33,815 nucleotides of DNA, taken from positions 1 through 33,815 of the IMG/VR virus record IMGVR_UViG_3300038701_001851; one strand, 5' to 3'. The position numbers were made by a program, and so were the translations under genes. This DNA comes from a virus. Numbering within the stretch: the stretch's first letter is position 1; each line of letters begins with the position of its first letter. Positions 6,913-14,831 of this stretch are shown here, piece after piece. The notes beneath the pieces were generated by a model that saw only the letters and a program-made list of their open reading frames with translations, was not told where the DNA came from and did no database searches.

Positions 6913-7478
6913 TGTTCCGCTGGCTGGGCAAGTTGCTGGGGTTCGGGTCTTCCGGCCCCGCCCCGGTCACGACGCTGGCCGAGGCGGCGACCGGCGTGGC
7001 CGAGGTGTTCACCGAGAACAAGACGAAGCGGATGCAGCTGGATGCATCGGCCCGGGCCGCGGCACTGGCGCAGTTCGCGGCCGAGTTCAATCACCAGCGC
7101 CTGGGCTGGTTCGACCGGTTCGTCGACAGTCTGAACCGCCTGCCCCGCCCGGTCATGGCGCTGATGACGCTCTGGCTCTTCTATCAGGCCTGGTCCGATC
7201 CCGCGACGTTCGCGAGCGTGATGGGCGCGTTCGACACGGTGCCAGAACAGCTGTGGTGGCTGCTTGGCGCGGTGGTCGCGTTCTACTTTGGCGCGCGCGA
7301 GACGCACCATTTCCGCCGCAACACCCAGACCCGCGAGGTCATCCGCGCCGCCTCCGAGGGGCTGCCGGATGTGCCGCGCCCCCCGCCCGGCGATCCGGAC
7401 GCACCGGACGACACATCTCCCCCCAATGCCGCGCTCGAGGAGTGGCGGTCCACCAGATCCCGAGAGAGGACATCATGA
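6912..7478 (+). CDS. Holin of the GTA/3TM type
   Basis: A protein of 188 residues that should form inner-membrane lesions to release the endolysin. Hydrophobic segments are visible around residues 75-95 (RPVMALMTLWLFYQAW) and 108-130 (LWWLLGAVVAFYFGARE), with a weaker amphipathic N-terminal segment (FRWLGKLLGFG). A hydrophilic, proline-rich C-terminal tail follows. The arrangement matches the holin_3TM family of gene transfer agents and Rhodobacterales phages. Start and previous stop overlap as TGATG, with GAGGTGG at 6899-6905 as the binding site. Confidence 0.8.
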   Translation: MFRWLGKLLGFGSSGPAPVTTLAEAATGVAEVFTENKTKRMQLDASARAAALAQFAAEFNHQRLGWFDRFVDSLNRLPRPVMALMTLWLFYQAWSDPATFASVMGAFDTVPEQLWWLLGAVVAFYFGARETHHFRRNTQTREVIRAASEGLPDVPRPPPGDPDAPDDTSPPNAALEEWRSTRSRERTS

Positions 7479-7783
7479 GACGCTTATTTCCGATTTTCAC
7501 CCTTTTGGTAGGCGCGTTCCTGATGGCCGCTCCGGCACAGGCACAACAGAACTGCGCGCCCCGTCAGCAGGTGATTGAACGGCTGGCCGAACGGTACGGC
7601 GAGACCCCGCGCGGCGTCGGGTTGGGCAATCGCAACAGCATGGTCGAAATCTACGCCTCTGATGCGACCGGGACGTGGTCCATCGTGGTCACCAGCGCGC
7701 GGGGTCTGTCCTGCCTCGTCGCATCCGGTCAGGCGTGGGAGGTGATTGCCCCGGTCGCAGCGCCCGAAGGGGGCGAGCTGTGA
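7475..7783 (+). CDS. Small exported protein of the lysis cassette
   Basis: A protein of 102 residues with a clear signal peptide: MRR, a hydrophobic core (LFPIFTLLVGAFLMAA), then an A-x-A cleavage site near residue 23. The mature part has two cysteines (QQNC, GLSC) likely to form a disulphide, and a conserved segment VIERLAERYGETPRGVGLG. Similar small periplasmic proteins are widespread in Rhodobacterales genomes without known function. Next to holin and endolysin it could assist lysis of the outer envelope, or be a captured host gene. It overlaps the holin gene by four bases and has GAGAGAGGA upstream. Confidence 0.75.
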   Translation: MRRLFPIFTLLVGAFLMAAPAQAQQNCAPRQQVIERLAERYGETPRGVGLGNRNSMVEIYASDATGTWSIVVTSARGLSCLVASGQAWEVIAPVAAPEGGEL

Positions 7784-8121
7784 GCATCGATCCCAAGCTG
7801 TTTGTCGATGTGCTGGCGCTGCTGATTTCAGTGGGCGCCTGCGTCTACGCATTCTTCGTGAACCGCCGGAAGGACGTGGACCAGCGCTTCACCGAAGGGT
7901 CGCGCCGGATGGACCGGATCGACGCCCGCGTGGCCAAGCTGGAAAGCGCGCTCGAAGCGATGCCTGGCAAGGACGATGTGCACAGCCTGCGCCTGCTTCT
8001 GGCCGATATGGGCGGCGAGATGAAGGCGATCCACGCCACGATGGGCGGCATGTCCGAAACGATGAAGCGGCTGGAGAACTCGGTCGCGCGTCACGACGAT
8101 CATTTGAGGAACGGCACATGA
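7780..8121 (+). CDS. DUF2730 family protein (Mu gp25-like)
   Basis: A 113-residue protein beginning at GTG 7780. An N-terminal membrane segment (VLALLISVGACVYAFFVNRR, residues 10-29) is followed by a long coiled coil with heptad-like spacing (RMDRIDARVAKLESALEAM and MKRLENSVARHDDHL). This is the pattern of DUF2730, encoded in Mu-like phages between lysis and packaging genes. Its exact function is not known; a membrane-anchored coiled coil could act as a spanin-like element, but that is speculation. Confidence 0.8.
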   Translation: MSIDPKLFVDVLALLISVGACVYAFFVNRRKDVDQRFTEGSRRMDRIDARVAKLESALEAMPGKDDVHSLRLLLADMGGEMKAIHATMGGMSETMKRLENSVARHDDHLRNGT

Positions 8122-8420
8122 ACGCCTACGAAGCCAAGCTCGCCACCATCCGCCGTGCGATCCTGCTCGACTTCCTTGAGAAGTCCAAGGATTACACCTC
8201 GAATGCGGATATCCTGCTGCACGTGATCAACAGCACGCCCGACGGCGTGTCGGCCTATTACAAGGATGTGGTCGCGGACCTGCGCTGGCTGGAGACCAAG
8301 GGCTATGTCACGCTGTCCGGTGAGACCACCGTCGTCGCGGTGGCCACGCCGTCCGGCCTGCGCATCGCCCGCCGTGATGACCGCGACGAAAACATCGCCC
8401 GCGACATTCCGGGGGTCTGA
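8118..8420 (+). CDS. Mu gp26-like protein (VpaChn25_0724 family)
   Basis: A 100-residue protein with a winged-helix layout. Helices in MNAYEAKLATIRRAILLDFL and NADILLHVINS are followed by a recognition-type helix (YYKDVVADLRWLETKGYVTL) and a beta wing ending TPSGLRIARRDDR. The match is to the small winged-helix protein encoded between DUF2730 and the small terminase in Mu-like phages. It may take part in packaging initiation, but this is unproven. It overlaps DUF2730 by four bases. Confidence 0.8.
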   Translation: MNAYEAKLATIRRAILLDFLEKSKDYTSNADILLHVINSTPDGVSAYYKDVVADLRWLETKGYVTLSGETTVVAVATPSGLRIARRDDRDENIARDIPGV

Positions 8421-8423
8421 GCC

Positions 8424-9005
8424 ATGCCCCCGCCCCGCAAGGTCGATCTGCTCCCGGCCGAACTGAAGCGATATCTGCAGGACGCGCTCAAGGCGCGCGG
8501 CTTTGCCGGGTACGAGGAGCTGGCCGAGGACCTGAACTGGCGGCTGGAAGAGGCCGGCCAGACGCTGCGCATCGGCAAGTCGGCGCTGCATGCCTACGGG
8601 CAGGAATATGCCGAGTTCGTGAAGTACCAGGAAGAGGCCTCTGCCTGGGCGGCCGACTGGATGAACGACAACGGGCTGGAGGAAGAGGCGCAGCGCCACA
8701 ACGTGCTGTTCCAGATGATCACCACGCTCGCGTTCAAGGTGATGCAAAGCCAGATGCTGATGGACGGCAAAGAGATTGATGCGCGCGAGCTGCACTTCCT
8801 GGGTAAGATGCTGAAGGACGTGATGTCGAGTTCCGGCATGCGCGAAAAGCTGGTGGCGGATGAACGCGCCCGGATCGCCAAGGAGGCGCGCGAGGCGGCG
8901 CAGACCGAGGCCGAGGAACGGTTCGAGGCCGTGGTCACCGAGGCGGGCCTCGGCGACGAGGTGATCGCCCGGATGCGCACCGGCTTCCTCGGGGTGCGGT
9001 CATGA
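8424..9005 (+). CDS. Small terminase subunit, DUF3486 (Mu gp27-like)
   Basis: A 193-residue protein, close to the length of Mu gp27. The N-terminus (VDLLPAELKRYLQDAL) and the helix-turn-helix region (YEELAEDLNWRLEEAGQTLRIGKSALHAYGQ) are characteristic of DUF3486. A long C-terminal coiled coil (residues 125-175, REKLVADERARIAKEAREAA) probably drives oligomerisation. In Mu-like phages this subunit recognises the pac site near the left phage end and brings DNA to the large terminase. GAG/GAGCC bases precede the ATG. Confidence 0.88.
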   Translation: MPPPRKVDLLPAELKRYLQDALKARGFAGYEELAEDLNWRLEEAGQTLRIGKSALHAYGQEYAEFVKYQEEASAWAADWMNDNGLEEEAQRHNVLFQMITTLAFKVMQSQMLMDGKEIDARELHFLGKMLKDVMSSSGMREKLVADERARIAKEAREAAQTEAEERFEAVVTEAGLGDEVIARMRTGFLGVRS

Positions 9006-9301
9006 CCCTGCGCGCGATTGTCTACACCGACCGGGCCCAGCACCGGGCCGATCAGAAGCCGGGGTCCATCTGGCTGTCGGAGGATCCGGCCCGCGAGCGT
9101 GTCCGCGCGCTCTGGTTCTGGTGCCCCTGCGGCTGCGGTCACCTGTCCCGGATCGACGTGGGCGAGGAACACAAGCCGGTCACCACCCCGAGCTGGAACT
9201 GGAACGGATCGGACACCGACCCGACCCTGAAACCGTCGATCGATCAGAAGCTCTGCGGCTGGCACGGCTGGCTGACCGATGGCTATTGGAGTGCGTGCTG
9301 A
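9002..9301 (+). CDS. DUF6527 family zinc-binding-like protein
   Basis: A 99-residue protein. A cysteine cluster, FWCPCGCGH (residues 39-47), is followed by the conserved W-N-W-N-G-S segment, then PTLKPSI and LCGWHGWLTDG. That order of motifs is the DUF6527 pattern. The Cys/His set suggests a bound metal. Members occur in many phages, and from memory some are encoded near bacterial ubiquitin-like conjugation genes; no role is established. It sits inside the packaging operon with overlaps on both sides, so it is expressed late. Confidence 0.75.
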   Translation: MTLRAIVYTDRAQHRADQKPGSIWLSEDPARERVRALWFWCPCGCGHLSRIDVGEEHKPVTTPSWNWNGSDTDPTLKPSIDQKLCGWHGWLTDGYWSAC

Positions 9302-9561
9302 TGGCCAGCCTGAACCAGATCGCCAATGACCTCATTGCGCAGTCCAACCTGATCACGAAGCGCGGTTTCAATATCGCGAACATGCGCCAGTCCCTGAGCC
9401 GCGCCGCATACGCGCTGCGTCAGGCCGCAACTGACCTTGAGGAACGCGACCGCACGATCAGGGAACTGAAGGCCAAGTGCGCTGATCTCGAACGCGCTGC
9501 CGAGGACGAAACGCTGCGCTTTGAGCGGTATCGCAACGGGGACGATCTGCATGCAAACTAG
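9301..9561 (+). CDS. Hypothetical coiled-coil protein (86 aa)
   Basis: A small helical protein. Residues 30-78 have heptad spacing (LSRAAYALRQAATDLEERDR, then ELKAKCADLERAAEDETLRF), predicting a coiled coil. ATG at 9301 overlaps the previous stop, and its own stop lies inside the start of the terminase gene (overlap of 11 bases). Genes of this kind are often small packaging accessory factors, but no family is recognised. Confidence 0.65.
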   Translation: MASLNQIANDLIAQSNLITKRGFNIANMRQSLSRAAYALRQAATDLEERDRTIRELKAKCADLERAAEDETLRFERYRNGDDLHAN

Positions 9562-11194
9562 CGCCGTTCTTTCCCGCAATCCTGACGAGCTGCCAAAGGA
9601 CCTGCCGCGCGGGGCCGAGGTGCCCGACGATCTCGACCCGCTGGCCGAGGGCATCCTGATGCGCCACCAGGCGGAATGGCTGGAGGACACATCCGACCTC
9701 AAGATCGCCGAGAAGGGACGCCGCACGGGCATCACGTTCGCCGAGGCGCTGGACGACACGCTGATCGCCGCGGCCAAGCGCAGCGCGGGCGGGCAGAACG
9801 TGTTCTATATCGGCGACACGAAGGACAAGGGCCGCGAGTTCATCGGCTATGTCGCCAAGTTCGCCCAGACCATCGCCGGGGAACTGCACCCGATCGAGGA
9901 GTTCATCTTCAAGGACGAGCGCGAGGACGGCACGTCGAAGGACATCACCGCCTTCCGGATCACCTTCCGGTCGGGGTTCCGGGTTGAGGCGCTGTCCTCG
10001 AACCCGGCCAACATCCGGGGTCTTCAGGGTGTGGTGGTGATCGACGAGGCGGCGTTCCACAAGGATGTCCGCCAAGTGATCGACGCGGTGAACGCCCTGC
10101 TGATCTGGGGCGGCAAGGTGCGCGTGATCTCGACCCATAACGGGCGGCTCAATCCGTTCAACGAGCTGATCCGAGAGGCGCTGGCGGGCAAGAACCCGTT
10201 CAAGGTGCATCACATCCCGTTCGGGGCTGCGGTGAAGAACGGCCTCTTCAAGCGCGTCTGTCTGATGAAGGGCACCGAGTGGACGCAGGAGGCCGAGGAT
10301 GCCTGGGAAGCGCAGATCCGGGGGTCCTACGGGGCCCGCACCGCGCAGATGCAACAGGAGCTCGACGCGATCCCGTCCGACATGGAAGGGGCGGCGCTGA
10401 CCCGCGTCCAGATCGAGAGCGTGATGCGCAAGGGCATCCCGTTCCTGCGCTGGACCGCCGAGGATGCGCTCAAGGACGCGCCCGAGGACGAGCGCAAACG
10501 CCGGGTTAAAGACTGGTGTGAAGAACACTTGAAGCCGGTGTTGAAGGGCCTGAACGAGAACCGCAAGCATTTCGTGGGCGAGGACTTTGCCCGCTCGGGT
10601 GACGTGACCGACATCGTAATCTTCGAGGAGACCGAGCTGCTGGTCCGCGAGAGCAAGCTGATCCTCGAATTGCGCAACATGCCCTTCGAGGTGCAGCGCG
10701 ACGTGCTCTTCTACCTGCTCGACCGGGTGCCGAACTTCACCAAGGGCGCGATGGACAAGACCGGCAACGGCGCCTACCTCGCCGAGGTCGCTGCACAGCG
10801 CTATGGCAGCCGGATCGTCGAGGTGGCGCTGTCGCGCCAATGGTACGAGCTGGAGATGCCGCCCTATATCGAGGCGTTCGGCGACAAGACGATCATCCTG
10901 CCCGAACATGCCGACATCCTGAGCGATCACCAGGCACTGCAATACGTGGACGGGCTTATCCGGGTGCCCAAGGATTTCCGGTTCAAGGGATCGGACGGGT
11001 TCAACCGCCACGGCGACAGCGCGGTGGCCTGCGCGCTGGCGTGGTTCGCCAGCCGCCAGGACTATGCCGAATACGATTACCGGGGCGTATCGCGCGGCGG
11101 GCAGTCGGGCAATTCCGACCTGCCGCCCGAGGAGGACGACACCCGCAACTGGTTCCGCCCGCCGCTGGGCGCGGGTTTGAGGGGGTTCATGTGA
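9551..11194 (+). CDS. Large terminase subunit (Mu gp28-like)
   Basis: A 547-residue packaging motor, almost the length of Mu gp28. The ATPase half shows a variant Walker A (EKGRRTGIT, residues 54-62) and Walker B (GVVVIDEAAF, about 159-168), then the coupling segment VRVISTHNGR. The nuclease half has the acidic motif GEDFARSGDVTDIVIFEE around residues 342-359 and a later conserved DGFNRHGDSAVACALAWFA. It translocates DNA into proheads and cuts it headful-wise. The start at ATG 9551 gives the family-typical N-terminus; its stop overlaps the next gene as TGATG. Confidence 0.93.
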   Translation: MQTSAVLSRNPDELPKDLPRGAEVPDDLDPLAEGILMRHQAEWLEDTSDLKIAEKGRRTGITFAEALDDTLIAAAKRSAGGQNVFYIGDTKDKGREFIGYVAKFAQTIAGELHPIEEFIFKDEREDGTSKDITAFRITFRSGFRVEALSSNPANIRGLQGVVVIDEAAFHKDVRQVIDAVNALLIWGGKVRVISTHNGRLNPFNELIREALAGKNPFKVHHIPFGAAVKNGLFKRVCLMKGTEWTQEAEDAWEAQIRGSYGARTAQMQQELDAIPSDMEGAALTRVQIESVMRKGIPFLRWTAEDALKDAPEDERKRRVKDWCEEHLKPVLKGLNENRKHFVGEDFARSGDVTDIVIFEETELLVRESKLILELRNMPFEVQRDVLFYLLDRVPNFTKGAMDKTGNGAYLAEVAAQRYGSRIVEVALSRQWYELEMPPYIEAFGDKTIILPEHADILSDHQALQYVDGLIRVPKDFRFKGSDGFNRHGDSAVACALAWFASRQDYAEYDYRGVSRGGQSGNSDLPPEEDDTRNWFRPPLGAGLRGFM

Positions 11195-11418
11195 TGGCCG
11201 AGAAAGATGACGTCGAGACGATCCTGGACGAGCTGGAGCTCGACCGCACCCGACCGACCTGGGTGAACTTTTACGAACTGGGCAACGCGAGCTGTCATTT
11301 CACGCGGGACGGGGCCGACGAGATGGCCCGCAGCCTGCGCGGCAGCAATGCACGTGTCGCCTGCATCGAGGTGGACGCCGTGATCGGCGAAGGGCTGAGC
11401 GACGAGGAGAGCTGGTGA
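11194..11418 (+). CDS. Hypothetical small acidic protein after terminase (74 aa)
   Basis: Small protein with a helix at the N-terminus (DDVETILDELELDRT) and alternating strands after it (TWVNFYELGNASCHF). It is the first of three small genes lying between terminase and portal, a site where accessory genes are often inserted in Mu-like phages. TGATG overlaps on both sides indicate translational coupling. No family is recognised. Confidence 0.65.
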   Translation: MAEKDDVETILDELELDRTRPTWVNFYELGNASCHFTRDGADEMARSLRGSNARVACIEVDAVIGEGLSDEESW

Positions 11419-11576
11419 TGGACTTCGTCTGGATCATTTCCGGCACGGGTGCCGTTGTCTTGTGGCTGTGGATTGTCTCGTGGGCCATTCTCGACTGCGC
11501 ATCGACCGGACCCGGAAACCGCCGCCCCATCGCCGCCGCCCCCAAAGCCCCGCCACCCCCAAAACCGAAGAGGTAG
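11418..11576 (+). CDS. Small single-span membrane protein (52 aa)
   Basis: A short open frame with ATG at 11418 overlapping the previous stop. Residues 4-25 (VWIISGTGAVVLWLWIVSWA) form one hydrophobic span, followed by LDC, a short linker and a proline/lysine-rich cytoplasmic-looking tail (APKAPPPPKPKR). The LDC cysteine does not fit a lipobox well. The next gene begins three bases after its stop. The tight fit between coupled neighbours supports that it is real; its function is unknown. Confidence 0.55.
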   Translation: MDFVWIISGTGAVVLWLWIVSWAILDCASTGPGNRRPIAAAPKAPPPPKPKR

Positions 11577-11578
11577 AA

Positions 11579-11836
11579 ATGCCCGATTTTGTGAAAAGCA
11601 CCTCCGACGCCCGCACCGTCAACAACGCGACCCGGCAGCACTACCGCGTCCTGACCGACGCCGAGAAGGCGCAGGTCGATATCGTCAAGCAGCGCGGGGC
11701 CGAGTTCATCGCCTTCCTTCACGAGATCGGCGGCACCGATCCGGAGGCCGAGCGCATGGCCAGCCGCGACCTCTCGCTGTCGATGACCCACATGGAAGAC
11801 GCCGTGATGCGCGCTGTCCGCCACATCACGAAGTAA
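11579..11836 (+). CDS. acb2: Acb2-type anti-CBASS cyclic-nucleotide sponge
   Basis: An 85-residue protein matching the Acb2/Tad1 hairpin family. Residues 17-60 read ATRQHYRVLTDAEKAQVDIV and a second helix with GAEFIAFLHEIGG, and the end LSMTHMEDAVMRAVRHITK fits the conserved EEAVMWAVKHIT-like end of Acb2. Tyr22 and Lys37 are 15 residues apart, the same spacing as the ligand-contacting Tyr11 and Lys26 that I recall from Acb2 of phage PaMx33. Acb2 sequesters cyclic di- and trinucleotides made by CBASS cyclases and so blocks abortive defence. It lies in the late operon between terminase and portal. Binding range cannot be read from sequence. Confidence 0.82.
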   Translation: MPDFVKSTSDARTVNNATRQHYRVLTDAEKAQVDIVKQRGAEFIAFLHEIGGTDPEAERMASRDLSLSMTHMEDAVMRAVRHITK

Positions 11837-11849
11837 CAGGAGGCACCGC

Positions 11850-13484
11850 ATGGGCCGCAAACCACAACTGCTCGACCGCTGGGGCAACCCGGTGCGCCGG
11901 GCCGAACTGACGCAAGAGGTCGCGGCCCCGACCCTGACGGGCATCCGGTCGCCGCTGTCGGGCTATCCGGCGGATGGGCTGAACCCGGTGCGGCTGGGCC
12001 AGATCCTGCGCGAGGCCGATATCGGCGATCCGATCCGGTATTTCGAACTGGCCGAGACCGTCGAGGAGCGAGATCTGCATTACCTGGGCGTGCTGGGCAC
12101 GCGGCGGCGGTCGGTCAGCCAGCTGCAGATCACGGTCGAGGACGGCGACGAAAGCGACCAGGCGGTCAAGATCGGCGACGAGCTGCGCAAGTGGGTCGCC
12201 CGCCAGGAACTGCAGACCGAACTGTTCCACATCCTCGACGCCATCGGCAAAGGGCACAGCCACACCGAAATCGTCTGGGACGTGTCCATGGGGCAATACT
12301 GGCCCGAGCGGCTGGAATGGCGCGACCCGCGCTGGTTCCGCTTTGCGCGTCACGACCTGACGACGCCGATGATGCTGGACGACAACGGGCAGGAGCAGCC
12401 CTATCCGGCGTTCAAGTTCATCCACGCCCGGATGCAGGCCAAGTCGGGTCTGCCCCTGCGGTCGGGCATCGCGCGTGCCGTGATGTGGGGCTGGATGTTC
12501 AAGGCGTACACCCAGCGCGACTGGGCGATCTTTACCCAGACCTATGGCCAGCCGCTGCGGGTGGGCAAGTACGGGGCCGGCGCGTCGGAGAAAGACCAGG
12601 ACACGCTCTTCCGGGCGGTGGCGAATATCGGCGGCGACTGCGCGGCGATCATCCCCGAAAGCATGTTGATCGAGTTCGTGGAGACCGGGAACCTCGGTTC
12701 CTCGACCGACCACTACGAGAAACGGTCGGACTGGCTCGACAAGCAGGTGTCGAAGGCGGTGCTGGGCCAGACCGCGACCACCGATGCCGAAACCGGCGGT
12801 CTGGGGTCGGGCAAGGAACACCGCCAGGTGCAGGAGGACATCGAGCAGGCCGACGCCAACGACCTCGGCGCGATCCTGACCCGCGACATCGCGATCCCGT
12901 TCGTCAAGCTGAACTGGGGCGACCAGCCGGTCTATCCCAAGATCAAGATCGGCCGACCCGAGGAGGAGGACCTCAAGGCGTTCGGAGAGGCGCTGGCCCC
13001 GTTCATCGATCGCGGGCTCAAGGTTGCGGCCAAGCCGATCTACGACAAGTTCGGCCTGTCGGCCCCCGAGGCCAACGACGAAATCCTGCGCCCGGCGGGC
13101 AAATCCGACCCGCAGATGCAATCGCACCCGACCAATGGGGGCGAAATGCCACCTGAGAGCGCCGTTAAATACCCATTTAATACCCGTCTCGCTCCGGAAC
13201 GATCGGTGGCCGCAGAACAGGCGGAAGGCCCCTCAGCGGGCAATACAGCGCCTCACGTGATTTTGGGGGAAACCCTGTCGGCCGCGATGCAGCCCGAGAT
13301 GTCCCGACTTATGGCACGGATCGAGGCGATTGTCACCTCTGCCACGTCTTTCGAGGAAATGCGCGAGGCGCTGTTCGCGGCGTTCCCCGACCTGATGACG
13401 GACGCCTTCGTCGATGAGCTTGCGCAGGGTCTGGCCGCCGCCGAGCTGGGCGGCCGCGCGGCGCTGGAGGACGACAGTGCTTGA
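11850..13484 (+). CDS. Portal protein, DUF935 (Mu gp29-like)
   Basis: A 544-residue portal that forms the dodecameric ring for DNA packaging and tail joining. Family landmarks are the N-terminal RWGNPVRR, LREADIGDPIRYFELAE and ERDLHYLGVLGTRRRSV, then DWAIFTQTYGQPLRVGKYG and the LGQTATTDAETGGLGSGKEH segment typical of DUF935. After about residue 420 a less conserved tail (residues 425-475) has weaker GC bias than the rest, then a helical end (SFEEMREALFAAFPDLM). AACAGGAGG at 11835-11843 precedes the ATG. The gene ends eight bases inside the next one. Confidence 0.93.
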   Translation: MGRKPQLLDRWGNPVRRAELTQEVAAPTLTGIRSPLSGYPADGLNPVRLGQILREADIGDPIRYFELAETVEERDLHYLGVLGTRRRSVSQLQITVEDGDESDQAVKIGDELRKWVARQELQTELFHILDAIGKGHSHTEIVWDVSMGQYWPERLEWRDPRWFRFARHDLTTPMMLDDNGQEQPYPAFKFIHARMQAKSGLPLRSGIARAVMWGWMFKAYTQRDWAIFTQTYGQPLRVGKYGAGASEKDQDTLFRAVANIGGDCAAIIPESMLIEFVETGNLGSSTDHYEKRSDWLDKQVSKAVLGQTATTDAETGGLGSGKEHRQVQEDIEQADANDLGAILTRDIAIPFVKLNWGDQPVYPKIKIGRPEEEDLKAFGEALAPFIDRGLKVAAKPIYDKFGLSAPEANDEILRPAGKSDPQMQSHPTNGGEMPPESAVKYPFNTRLAPERSVAAEQAEGPSAGNTAPHVILGETLSAAMQPEMSRLMARIEAIVTSATSFEEMREALFAAFPDLMTDAFVDELAQGLAAAELGGRAALEDDSA

Positions 13485-14319
13485 AGGCCAGTTCCGCAAG
13501 CCGTTCCCCGAACAGATCGCGGCCTTCCGGCTGCGGCTGGGCGATCTGGTCCCGACCAGCGCCTGGGATGACATCCAGAAGTCGGCGCATGACCGCGCGT
13601 TCATGGTGGCCGGTGCGACGCAAGCCGATCTGCTGGCCGATCTGGGCGGCGCGGTCGATGCGGCGATCTCGGAGGGGGAGACGCTGGACCAGTTCCGCGC
13701 CCGGTTCCGCGACATCGTCGAGACGCGCGGCTGGCACGGCTGGACCGGCGAAGGCACCCGGGCGGGCGAGAACTGGCGCACCCGGGTCATCTACCGCACG
13801 AACATGAAGACCAGTTACGCGGCGGGCCGTCTGGCCCAGCTGCGCAAGGGCAATTTCCCGCTGTGGGTCTATCGCCATGGCGGGTCCGAGCATCCGCGCG
13901 AAGATCACCTGGCGCTGGACGGGCTGATCCTGCCGTCCGACCACGCCTTCTGGTCGGTCTTCTACCCGCCCAACGGCTGGGGGTGCAGCTGTTACGTTTT
14001 GGGTGCGCGGTCCATGGCGGCCGCGCAGCGCCTGGGCGGCAAGCCGGGTGTGACGCTGCCCGACGACTGGCAAAAGATCGATCCGCGCACCGGAGAACCT
14101 GCCGGCATCGGCAAGGGCTGGGGCTATGCGCCCGGCGGCACCATCTCCGAGGCCATCAACATGCTGGCCCCCAAGTTCCGCCAGTGGCCCGACGAGCTGG
14201 CCATGGCGGTGCTGCGCGAATGGCTGAGCCAGCCCGAGATTGCCCGCGCTCTTGGCTTCGAAGGCGGCGAGATCACCGACGCGGCGATCCGCGCGATCCT
14301 GACCGGGCTTCGGGCATGA
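13477..14319 (+). CDS. F-like minor head protein (Mu gp30-like, phage head morphogenesis)
   Basis: A 280-residue SPP1 gp7/Mu F-type protein that binds the portal during head assembly. The start is GTG 13477 with GGAGG at 13467-13471. Motifs are the IYRTNMKTSYAAGRLAQLRK segment (residues 105-124), PREDHLALDGLILPSDHAFW, and the cysteine-containing YPPNGWGCSCYV, all typical of the family. It is shorter than Mu F, lacking the long C-terminal part, which is usual for this phage group. It overlaps the portal and the gpG gene. Confidence 0.9.
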   Translation: MLEGQFRKPFPEQIAAFRLRLGDLVPTSAWDDIQKSAHDRAFMVAGATQADLLADLGGAVDAAISEGETLDQFRARFRDIVETRGWHGWTGEGTRAGENWRTRVIYRTNMKTSYAAGRLAQLRKGNFPLWVYRHGGSEHPREDHLALDGLILPSDHAFWSVFYPPNGWGCSCYVLGARSMAAAQRLGGKPGVTLPDDWQKIDPRTGEPAGIGKGWGYAPGGTISEAINMLAPKFRQWPDELAMAVLREWLSQPEIARALGFEGGEITDAAIRAILTGLRA

Positions 14320-14831
14320 AGATCGATCTGAACACGGCAGAGGCCGACGCCGTCCTCGCCGAGCTGGAGCGGCGGCTTCTGGACAAGACCGAGCTGATGC
14401 AGGACATCGGCGAGTTGATGGTCGAAAGCACCCGGCAGAACTTTGTCGTCGGCACGTCCCCGGACGGCATTCCCTGGGCCCCGAAGTCGCAGGCCACGCT
14501 CGACGCCTACGAGGCGCGCGGCGAAACCGTCAGCACCAAGCCCCTGATCGGCCCGTCCAAGACGCTGTCCACCACGATCTTTGCGCAACCGACACCGACC
14601 AGCGTTGCGTGGGGCTCGAACATGATCCAGGCGGCCGTGATGCAGTTCGGCGCGCAGGCCGGGCAGTTCGGCGCGCGGATCGGGCGCGACAAGAACGGGC
14701 GCGACTTCATCATGTCCATCCCCTGGGGCGATATTCCGGCCCGTCCGTTCATCGGCGTCGGCACGGATGACAGGGACGCCATCATCGCCACGACCAAAGA
14801 GTTTCTGGAGCGCGCGGGCGACGCCAGTTGA
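14316..14831 (+). CDS. Phage virion morphogenesis protein (Mu gpG-like)
   Basis: A 171-residue protein of the gpG/tail completion family. The N-terminus pattern (LAELERRLLDKTELMQDIGE) and NFVVGTSPDGIPWAPKS, with the conserved SPDGxPWAP motif, identify the family. The C-terminus has IPWGDIPARPFIGVG, the ARPFxG signature. In Mu the family acts late in head assembly or tail attachment. The stop at 14829-14831 lies within a hairpin, and a 102-base regulatory gap follows. Confidence 0.9.
   Translation: MKIDLNTAEADAVLAELERRLLDKTELMQDIGELMVESTRQNFVVGTSPDGIPWAPKSQATLDAYEARGETVSTKPLIGPSKTLSTTIFAQPTPTSVAWGSNMIQAAVMQFGAQAGQFGARIGRDKNGRDFIMSIPWGDIPARPFIGVGTDDRDAIIATTKEFLERAGDAS

Noticed and set aside
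9458-11011. Long minus-strand open frame of 517 codons opposite the terminase
   Set aside because: It is the antisense shadow of a clear gp28-like terminase with Walker motifs. The reverse translation has no recognisable domain and no ribosome site.
11418-11576. 52-residue membrane protein as a lipoprotein spanin
   Set aside because: The LDC cysteine lacks a proper lipobox and lies after, not at the end of, a signal-type segment, and the gene is not next to the lysis genes.
12191-13156. 321-codon plus-strand frame inside the portal gene
   Set aside because: It is an R/G/P-rich shadow frame typical of GC-rich DNA. The portal frame holds all DUF935 motifs and has normal codon use throughout.
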